Part shown: piece after piece, positions 1 to 5,888 of the stretch | Position numbering within the stretch: position 1 is the stretch's first letter | Layout: each line of letters opens with the position of its first letter | Assembly (NCBI GenBank): GCA_002699335.1 | Contig: PACG01000251.1 | Coordinates: forward strand, 2,346-11,773 | Source of the DNA: Candidatus Poribacteria bacterium | GTDB lineage: Bacteria > Poribacteria > WGA-4E > UBA9662 | Direction of reading: 5' to 3' | Length of the DNA stretch: 9,428 nt | Notes under the pieces: generated by a model | Database searches by the model: none | The model's input: only the letters and a program-made list of their open reading frames with translations | Told to the model about the DNA's origin: nothing | Translations under genes and position numbers: made by a program

Positions 1-84
1 CCGGAGAACGCCACAGAGGCATACCAAGACCTCATTAATCATCAAAATGAGGTTCTCGGTGCAATTTTTGATTGGAGGAACTAA
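1..84 (+). CDS. C-terminal end of a probable zinc-type MDR alcohol dehydrogenase (partial at 5' edge)
   Basis: The first frame is open from base 1 to TAA at 82-84 and reads PENATEAYQDLINHQNEV followed by LGAIFDWRN. A proline, then an acidic/Ala-Glu-Ala-Tyr helix, a loop, and a last strand of the LG-hydrophobic-FDW type is how many medium-chain zinc-dependent dehydrogenases of the threonine/sorbitol dehydrogenase group end. The catalytic and NAD-binding parts lie outside the window, so the family call rests on 27 residues only. The stop codon sits one base before the GTG proposed as the start of the next gene, and that gene's GGAGG lies inside this tail. The two are therefore probably co-transcribed and translationally coupled. 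A dehydrogenase next to a sugar isomerase would fit a polyol or sugar catabolism cluster, which is inference. Confidence 0.55.
   Translation, partial: PENATEAYQDLINHQNEVLGAIFDWRN
74..78 (+). promoter_or_regulatory. Shine-Dalgarno GGAGG deciding the isomerase start
   Basis: GGAGG lies within the last codons of the upstream gene, 7 nt before GTG 86. It argues against the longer ATG-47 start and for coupling of the two genes. There is no other purine-rich site just upstream of position 47. Confidence 0.6.
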
Positions 85-85
85 T

Positions 86-943
86 GTGTCCACTATGAAT
101 GACATCCAGCTAGGATACGGCACCTATGGAATGCGAGATGTAAATATTGATAATGCACTCTCAGGTATTAAGGATATTGGCTACGATACGATCGAAATTA
201 CCGCGGCAGATGGTTGGCCCACGTCACCGGATAAACTCACGAAATCAGATCGAGGAGTACTCCGGAACAAAATCAATCATCTCGGATTTCCACCTCCGGC
301 TGTACTTACACTACTTGGGCTTTGCCAGGAGGGAACATTGCGTGGGAACCTCCTCTCCAAATTCCGTGATACCTGCGAACTCGCGCGCGATCTGAACTGG
401 ACGGATAGTACATCCATTGTCACCGCAACGCTTGGAGGGGGTCATCCAGAATGGGAATCGGGCCGGGATCGGATCGTGGAAATGCTTATTGAACTTGCAG
501 AAATCGCACGTGAGTCCCATGTGGTACTGGCCGTCGAACCGCATGTCGGTGGTGCACTCGATACTCCAGAGAAAGCCAATTGGCTGATAAAACAGACGAA
601 CCATGATACACTTAGACTTAACTTCGACATAAGTCACTTTCACGTTCAGGGGATGGATATAGCGCATTGTGCCAAGCTCTGTCTTCCATACGCAGCACAC
701 ATTCACATCAAGGACGGATATTACGATGAGAACGAAACGCTCCGGTTCTTACTGCCTGGTGAAGGGAACCTCAATCTTGTTGAGTACCTCAAAGTTCTAG
801 CAAGTCATAAGGTGATGCTTCCTATCACGGTTGAGGTAAGTGGGATGATTTGGAAACAGCCTGATTATGACCCTTGGGAAGCAGTGCTAAAGTCCTATAC
901 CGCACTCGACCGCGCACGAAAATCCACCTTGAATATAACATGA
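86..943 (+). CDS. Sugar phosphate isomerase/epimerase (xylose isomerase-like TIM barrel)
   Basis: A 285-residue protein of the AP-endonuclease-2/xylose-isomerase-like TIM barrel superfamily, whose members isomerise or epimerise sugars and related polyols using a divalent metal in the cytoplasm. Visible landmarks, numbered from the GTG start, are the opening strand IQLGYGTYG, the next strand GYDTIEI, a metal-ligand glutamate in LAVEPHVGG (about E151), an Asp/His pair in NFDISHFHVQG (D181, H184), the strand HIHIKDGYY (H205, H207), and a terminal glutamate in TVEVSG (about E250). All expected metal-site positions look occupied, so it is probably active; the substrate cannot be read. Start choice: an ATG at 47 in the same frame would overlap the upstream gene by 38 bases. 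GGAGG at 74-78 is 7 nt from GTG 86 and 16 nt from ATG 95, so GTG 86 is preferred; ATG 95 would lose only three residues. Confidence 0.85.
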   Translation: MSTMNDIQLGYGTYGMRDVNIDNALSGIKDIGYDTIEITAADGWPTSPDKLTKSDRGVLRNKINHLGFPPPAVLTLLGLCQEGTLRGNLLSKFRDTCELARDLNWTDSTSIVTATLGGGHPEWESGRDRIVEMLIELAEIARESHVVLAVEPHVGGALDTPEKANWLIKQTNHDTLRLNFDISHFHVQGMDIAHCAKLCLPYAAHIHIKDGYYDENETLRFLLPGEGNLNLVEYLKVLASHKVMLPITVEVSGMIWKQPDYDPWEAVLKSYTALDRARKSTLNIT

Positions 944-1076
944 TGACATTGATAAAGCCCTCGCATTCAAACTTCCAAGAAACGGAGGGAAATTTTTCAG
1001 ACGGTTATATCCAAAGTGGTGGGCCTATTTTTACTATGACGAGATCGTCGACTTGGTTAAGTTAACGTCAACTTAA
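939..1076 (+). pseudogene. Short start-less aromatic-rich reading frame, possible gene remnant
   Basis: Between an in-frame TAA at 936-938 and TAA at 1074-1076 one frame reads as about 45 plausible residues, including DKALAFKLPRNGGKFF and then RRLYPKWWAYFYYDEIVDLV. The Lys/Arg-rich stretch followed by WWAYFYYDE looks protein-like, unlike the other frames here. No ATG, and no GTG with a ribosome site, opens it. I do not recognise the family. It could be the last piece of a lost gene whose front has gone, or a chance open frame. It lies immediately after the isomerase in a different frame and overlaps its last five bases. Confidence 0.25.
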
Positions 1077-1481
1077 GACACCATAAAAAGTGGCTGGCAA
1101 AGTCAATTGTTCTTAGATTAGGGGCTCAAAAACTCACCGAGAATTAGCTCCTTTTTTCTTAGGTCTTATACTCGACAAATTTGTTGCAGGTAGCTTCTGG
1201 AGTTTACTTGGTATAGCGCGAGAAAGATCGATATATAAATTTTTATGGTAACGTCCACCGACGGCGTTCATCGGAATGGGGTCGGTTCTATCATCACCAA
1301 CGCACCTTTTCTGATCTGGGTTGCGCCGGTTACGATCATTTCGTGCTCCGTTGAGCTCGCTCTGCAAAATTATTCGAAAAACATGATCTTTTTTCTCGAT
1401 GCGCTTTGCAGGAAAAAGCCATACTTAAAAAATGATACCTTTTCAGGTATTACCAACCGTCAGACAGATCCAGAGGAAAGA
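1077..1481 (+). other. Gene-poor stretch without a recognised feature
   Basis: About 400 bases between the short remnant and the aminotransferase tail. A plus-strand frame opens at ATG 1245 and runs on into the aminotransferase piece, but its first 79 codons (VTSTDGVHRNGVGSIITNA and onward) match nothing I know from that family. On the minus strand the same stretch can be read as HEMIVTGATQIRKGALVMI, also unrecognised. No convincing promoter, terminator or RNA gene was seen. The stretch may be decayed coding sequence, or foreign sequence joined to the aminotransferase tail. Confidence 0.35.
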
Positions 1482-1730
1482 GTTCTCATCGGTATTGAGT
1501 TTGTAGCAGATAAAGAAAAGAAAACGCCTTTCGTTCCCTCTGAAGGTGTAACTTCGACGATTGTCAGTTCAGCTTTTGAAAAGGGACTCTTAATGATGCC
1601 AGGTTGGCAAGGAACAGTTGACGGAATAAAGAGCGGTCATATTGCTATCGGTCCACCGTCTACAGTGACTGAATCGGAGACAATTCAAAATTTCGAGGTG
1701 CTTATAGAAACCATCCTAGAGGTCTCCTAA
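1482..1730 (+). pseudogene. C-terminal fragment of a class III PLP-dependent aminotransferase
   Basis: These 82 codons plus stop read as the end of the small domain of class III (ornithine/4-aminobutyrate-type) aminotransferases: a strand LIGIEFVADKEKKTPF, a helix ending AFEKGLLMMPGWQGTVDG, then GHIAIGPPSTVTESE and a final helix. Family members are about 430-460 residues and carry the PLP-binding lysine and the large cofactor domain upstream of this point. Neither is present here in any frame, so no active enzyme can be made. The open frame extends back to ATG 1245, but that part is unrelated by eye. No ribosome site precedes an internal start. The fragment is followed after 48 bases by the FGE-like gene. 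It most likely marks an old deletion that removed the first four fifths of the gene. Confidence 0.7.
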
Positions 1731-1778
1731 CCATCTAAAATAAGTGATAACTCTTTTCTCTAGTGGGAATTATTCGTA

Positions 1779-2666
1779 ATGGCATTATTGCTGCTCAGAC
1801 ATCTGATGGCCAATATCACCATACTTGGAGGAGGTCCAAACAGGTCAACTACACAAATTGGAAAGCACTCCATCTCTCTGGAATGGTTTTTGCCCGCCTT
1901 GTGCTGTTTTTTTTCGCTGTCGACCGGATGCATAAGCGATGAATCCTCTCAAGTTGATCAGAAAACCAAGCTTGCTTCCAAGGATAATGTGAAGATGGTC
2001 TTAATCCCCTCCGGAGAATTTTTGATGGGAGATGCAGATGAAGGGACGAGACACCCCGTGTACCTTGCCCCCTATCTTATTGACACCTATCCGGTAACTA
2101 ATGCTCGTTACAGACAGTTCATGCAGGCTACTGAGCATCACTCACCTCTCTATTGGAACAACCCACAGCTCAACCAGCCTAATCATCCAGTGGTAGGTAT
2201 CAGTTGGAATGACGCAAATTCCTATGCTAAGTGGGCTGGGAAGAGACTTCCGACAGAAGCGGAATGGGAAAAAGCAGCTCGAGGTAGTTTAGTCGGCAAG
2301 AAATACCCTTGGGGGGATGAGATCCCTGACAGATCACGAGCTAATTTCGGGGGACTTGAAGAAGGCACTACTACGGTGGGTAAATACCCTCCGAATGGAT
2401 TTAATCTCTATGACATGGGAGGAAACATATTCGAGTTATGCTCGGATAAGTACGAGTGGGATTACTATAAAAAAAGCCCCAGAGAGAACCCCTCAGGACC
2501 AGAAACTGGTGACCGTTGTGTCGCTCGAGGTGGTTCGTATCGTAGCTCCGAATATTATCTACGTTGCTCCAGCCGCTATGATATTTTTAAGATTGTCCCT
2601 TCATTCATTGACGTTGGGTTTCGATGCGCAAAAACACCAATAGTTAGTAATGCTCCGTCTAAATGA
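1779..2666 (+). CDS. FGE-sulfatase (SUMF1-like) domain lipoprotein, lacking the catalytic cysteines
   Basis: A 295-residue protein with a formylglycine-generating-enzyme-type domain from about residue 72 to the end. Hallmarks in order: MVLIPSGEFLMGD (73-85), HPVYLAPYLIDTYPVTNARY, NHPVVGISWNDANSYAKW, KRLPTEAEWEKAARG (155-169), KYPWGDE, GFNLYDMGGNIFELCSDKY, VARGGSY and VGFRCAK. The N-terminus holds a hydrophobic stretch WFLPALCCFFSLSTGC ending at Cys41. This is an imperfect lipobox (S-T-G-C rather than L-A-G-C), so export as a lipoprotein is likely but not certain. In true FGE two cysteines follow the GGSY motif; here that segment reads GGSYRSSEYYLRCSS, with neither in place. It is therefore probably not a sulfatase activator but one of the many FGE-fold proteins with binding or other roles. 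The 40 residues before Cys41 are unusually long for a signal peptide, and no strong ribosome site marks ATG 1779 or ATG 1806, so the start is uncertain. Confidence 0.8.
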   Translation: MALLLLRHLMANITILGGGPNRSTTQIGKHSISLEWFLPALCCFFSLSTGCISDESSQVDQKTKLASKDNVKMVLIPSGEFLMGDADEGTRHPVYLAPYLIDTYPVTNARYRQFMQATEHHSPLYWNNPQLNQPNHPVVGISWNDANSYAKWAGKRLPTEAEWEKAARGSLVGKKYPWGDEIPDRSRANFGGLEEGTTTVGKYPPNGFNLYDMGGNIFELCSDKYEWDYYKKSPRENPSGPETGDRCVARGGSYRSSEYYLRCSSRYDIFKIVPSFIDVGFRCAKTPIVSNAPSK

Positions 2667-4845
2667 AAATCAGATGCAAAAACGAGGGTCCATGATCTTT
2701 AAGCCAATCGCGCAAATCTATTACGTTTTGAGTAGGTTCGTCTGTTTCCTGTTGGGCGTCTTGATTCTGCAAACAGCTACCTCACATCAAGCCCCTTGGG
2801 GCTCCCAGCTGATGGAAAACGTTCATAGTAAACTGCTGGACAAAAAAACGACCATACACATCCAACTGACACTGGTTGATTGGGAAATCTGGCTCTCTTT
2901 AACTTCACTGATTTGGGGCATCGGTTTGATATTAATCTGCCTCATCTATTCTTCTTCGAATAGTAGAAAATCCCTCATAGAATTTGTTCAGGGACGACAA
3001 TTGTTTTTGGTCGTCATGATTGTTTTCTTTCTATTGTTCCTGACAAAAATTATGTGGGCATTTTTTATATTAATTGTAGCGTGGATTATCTTCCTTTTGT
3101 TTCACTTAAGAACAAAAACATCGTCATTTCTTCAGGACATGCAGCTTTTTCTGATCAGATTATCTGTGGTTTCCGTTTTTCTCTTCACGTTGAAGCCAAC
3201 CCCTAGGAGCTGGTCAATGGTTCTATACTTGATTTTTGGTTCTTTAGGTATCCTGTTCATCCTAATTGGAACCTACCCAGTATTACGATTCTTGATGAAT
3301 AGAGATAACAAAGCATCAAGTGTCTTCATCAACTCGATTGAAAAAATGTACCGAATATTTTATACTGTCAACCCTGTTTTTTTCCTGTTTTTTTTCTTTT
3401 TCCTCACCTTCGGCCTTACAAACCTCGGGTCTTATTTCCTGTTTGAGCACATCCCTCACGTCACCGATAGCATAAAGCAAGTATTTCACGGAAAAATATT
3501 TTCTACAGGTCGATTAACAGCTCAGGCTCACTTGCTCCGTGAATTTTTCGATTTCAGGGCTATGATGAACAATATGCGCGGAGATGGAAAATGGTACTCT
3601 GAATATCCTCCTGGACATGTATTTCTGATGATGTGGGGATGTATATTTGATGCTCCATGGTTAATAAATCCATTATTGGGAACGTTAACCGTTTTGTTGC
3701 TTTATTTCTTGGGTAAAGAACTGTACGACGAAAAAACTGGGCGACTTGCCACATTATTAGGAGTACTTTCGCCATTTCTGATGATCATGTCTTCAGAGTT
3801 CATGAACCATGTAAGCGCTCTGTTTTTCCTGACATTTTTTCTGCTATTTTTTATCAAGACAGTTTGCCGCGAAAAAAAATGGTACCATCCGATTCTTGCC
3901 GGTTTGGGACTTGGTATGGTGTTAAACATCCGCCCATATACAGCAGTTGCTACCGTAATGCCTTTTGGGATTTATTCCTTACTGTTGTTGAAAAAGGATT
4001 TTCGGGCCTATCTGTTTCGAATGACCACCTTTATACTAGTAGTGCTCTGTTTCATCGGGATTTTACTGAGCTACAATTACATTACCAACGGCTCTCCTAC
4101 CCTTTTTGGCTATGTCATTCAATTTGGCACGGGACATAACATTGGGTTTGGACATAGTGCTTTGGATAAACCCTATCATACTCCCCAAAGGGGCTTAATC
4201 CAAAACTTGCAGGACCTTAACGCTTTGAACAAACACTTATTTGAATGGCCAATCCCTTCTCTTTTGTTCGTCCTTATTCTTTTCTTGACGGGGCCTAGAA
4301 ATAAGTGGGATTGTCTCCTAATTATCTCAGTTATCAGTCTTTCGTTTGCCTACTTCTTTTATTGGTATCAGGGTTGGGTGCTAGGGCCTAGGTTCATGTA
4401 TGAATCCAGTGCCATGCTAATTCTTTTGACGGCACGAGGTATACGGCATATTCCAGATTTCATTCGTAACGTGTTAAAAATCCGTACGACAGAACGAATG
4501 GTGAACTCCATAATAGCTTTGTCCTTTCTCTTAAGTTTATCAATCGGCTTATTTTGTCATATGCCGCCACTAGTGACGTATTACTCTGAGAAATTCTATA
4601 AAAATAGCACTGCGGACATTTTAAAATCAGTTGAAAGGGCTCAAATTGACAATGCCATCGTTTTTGTTCGTAGTAAATCATTCGGTGGAGTTTTGCCTGC
4701 TAACGACCCATTGTTGGAATCAAGCATAATATACGCGCGAGACTTGGGGGAACGAAATCGACTGTTGATGGAGTATTATCCAGATCGAGAGTATTACAGG
4801 GCAGATGGGATAACCCTTTGGAAACTCCCATTGGATACCCAATAA
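2650..4845 (+). CDS. GT39/PMT-type integral membrane glycosyltransferase
   Basis: A 731-residue polytopic protein with roughly a dozen hydrophobic segments and a soluble C-terminal tail (about 645-731). It resembles the PMT_2/ArnT-like GT-C fold, in which lipid-linked sugars are transferred outside the cytoplasmic membrane. Key stretches: HVTDSIKQVFHGKIFSTGRL (270-289), whose Asp273 matches the conserved acidic residue of the first extracytoplasmic loop; KWYSEYPPGHVFLM (314-327); APWLINPLLGTLTVLLLYFL; SPFLMIMSSEFMNHVSALFF; and GLGMVLNIRPYTA. Residues 1-220 form an extra membrane block ahead of the recognisable domain. ATG 2650 overlaps the previous gene by 17 bases with no ribosome site. ATG 2692 (giving 717 residues, MIFKPIAQIYY) follows GAGGG at 2684-2688, though only 3 nt away, and may be the true start. 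Donor and acceptor are unknown. Co-transcription with the FGE-like gene is likely. Confidence 0.8.
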   Translation: MLRLNENQMQKRGSMIFKPIAQIYYVLSRFVCFLLGVLILQTATSHQAPWGSQLMENVHSKLLDKKTTIHIQLTLVDWEIWLSLTSLIWGIGLILICLIYSSSNSRKSLIEFVQGRQLFLVVMIVFFLLFLTKIMWAFFILIVAWIIFLLFHLRTKTSSFLQDMQLFLIRLSVVSVFLFTLKPTPRSWSMVLYLIFGSLGILFILIGTYPVLRFLMNRDNKASSVFINSIEKMYRIFYTVNPVFFLFFFFFLTFGLTNLGSYFLFEHIPHVTDSIKQVFHGKIFSTGRLTAQAHLLREFFDFRAMMNNMRGDGKWYSEYPPGHVFLMMWGCIFDAPWLINPLLGTLTVLLLYFLGKELYDEKTGRLATLLGVLSPFLMIMSSEFMNHVSALFFLTFFLLFFIKTVCREKKWYHPILAGLGLGMVLNIRPYTAVATVMPFGIYSLLLLKKDFRAYLFRMTTFILVVLCFIGILLSYNYITNGSPTLFGYVIQFGTGHNIGFGHSALDKPYHTPQRGLIQNLQDLNALNKHLFEWPIPSLLFVLILFLTGPRNKWDCLLIISVISLSFAYFFYWYQGWVLGPRFMYESSAMLILLTARGIRHIPDFIRNVLKIRTTERMVNSIIALSFLLSLSIGLFCHMPPLVTYYSEKFYKNSTADILKSVERAQIDNAIVFVRSKSFGGVLPANDPLLESSIIYARDLGERNRLLMEYYPDREYYRADGITLWKLPLDTQ

Positions 4846-4873
4846 TCAAATCATTCATCGATATCCTAGCGGT

Positions 4874-4883
4874 AAGGAGGTGA
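4874..4883 (+). promoter_or_regulatory. Orphan, near-perfect Shine-Dalgarno without a usable start
   Basis: AAGGAGGTGA matches the full anti-Shine-Dalgarno complement, yet no ATG, GTG or TTG follows at 5-10 nt. A GTG inside it (4880) would open only 24 codons (VKILNKAAGAIPRNG and onward) ending in TAG at 4952-4954. An ATA at 4886 sits where a start codon would be expected. It may be the relic of a lost gene start, or chance. Confidence 0.3.
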
Positions 4884-4923
4884 AAATACTTAATAAAGCC
4901 GCAGGAGCCATCCCCAGAAATGG

Positions 4924-4955
4924 CCTAACAATCAAGATCTCTTATGATTGTTAGG
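4924..4955 (+). terminator. Perfect 11-bp inverted repeat, possible transcription terminator or RNA hairpin
   Basis: CCTAACAATCA (4924-4934) and TGATTGTTAGG (4945-4955) are exact inverse complements around a 10-nt loop, AGATCTCTTA. The repeat lies 79 bases after the glycosyltransferase stop, where a terminator would be expected. The stem is only moderately GC-rich and is followed by GCAATTCTTC rather than a run of T, so an intrinsic terminator is not secure. It could instead protect the mRNA 3' end, or be a protein-binding site. Confidence 0.45.
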
Positions 4956-5033
4956 GCAATTCTTCATAAAAGCCAAAAAGATTTAGATGCGTTACTGATT
5001 ACTTATAAACATATCTACATTTAGAAGTATAGG

Positions 5034-5809
5034 ATGAAAAATTTTGTTAGGCTATATAGTAATACTTTGCTCTTCTGTCTATATTTTTGAAGTATCAGCG
5101 GGCAGTGTTCCCGAATTTACCATCAAAATAGGAAAGCTTCAGCTTGATGGTGTTAAAGATACCGATATTGACAAAAATGTACTGCTTTTCAACTTAATTT
5201 CCGCTCGAATAATGCCGGAGGCTATGGCAAGGTGCTTCCATCGGATATAGCCACACCAGATTTCTGAGATCCGGATTATATTCGTTGTAATCTATCCACT
5301 GAGGACAATTTTGACAAAGTTTTTCGTCTTCAAAAAAACTACTACGTCTTTGTCTGAACCCCACAGGATACAAATGGCAAGTGGAATCCTCAGATACGTG
5401 AAGTGAGTGCAAGTAAACCCTCCTTTGGGGGGTAGGAGGACATACCAAGATAAATGGAGATCTTACCGCAAACTTCGTTACTTCCAAGAGTAGCCCGGCA
5501 TCTGATGGTTAGTATATTGAAGCCGCTATGGGATGGGATGTGGTGGACATTAAGAACAATGCGAAGAACCTTATGGGGCGTATTACGGGAATTAATTTTA
5601 TCTCTGGAGATGCTGATAAAAACAATGCTGGCCCAGAGAAGGAAGAGCGCAAAGGTGGAGGATACTGGAAATCTTCGGATCACTTCCGGGCGGTAGAACT
5701 TGAAATAGGCGAACTGGACACGACAGATACAGTAGACGGGAAAACTGCTGTTGCACCTATTGGTAAGCTAGCAACTAAGTGGAGCAAGCTAAAGAATAAT
5801 AGCAAATAA
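5034..5809 (+). pseudogene. Broken secreted CBM9-like (carbohydrate-binding) protein gene
   Basis: Three frames together rebuild one protein of about 258 residues. ATG 5034 (MKNF) shifts within the A5T4 run at 5037-5045 into LGYIVILCSSVYIFEVSAG, a signal peptide, followed by FTIKIGKLQLDGVKD. A second shift near 5190-5210 leads into NNAGGYGKVLPSDIATPDF, TGA at 5265, DPDYIRCNLSTEDNFDKVF, TGA at 5355, then TPQDTNGKWNPQIREVSA. A third shift at the six-G run 5427-5432 leads into GGHTKINGDLTANFVTSK, TAG at 5510, then YIEAAMGWDVV, GGGYWKSSDHFRAVELE and the tail APIGKLATKWSKLK, ending at TAA 5807-5809. An early LDG-type strand, a WNP segment, an IEAAMGWD strand and a late WKSSDHF strand recall the CBM9-like domains common in Poribacteria-type genomes. 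No full product can be made. The longest open piece, from ATG 5528, gives 93 residues without export signal. Confidence 0.75.
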
Positions 5810-5888
5810 TGGTTCTTTGAACCAGATGATGTAAATGATTTCCATATATTACAGGGGTGAGATATTATCTGAGATTTGAAGGGAAACA

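Noticed and set aside
311..706. 131-codon minus-strand frame inside the isomerase gene
   Set aside because: It lies antisense to a well-supported TIM barrel gene, has no ribosome site and reads as a mirror of that gene's codons.
1134..1367. Minus-strand 77-codon frame (NGARNDRNRRNPDQK)
   Set aside because: It is low-complexity and Arg/Asn-rich, with no ribosome site or known family. The stretch is reported as unexplained rather than coding.
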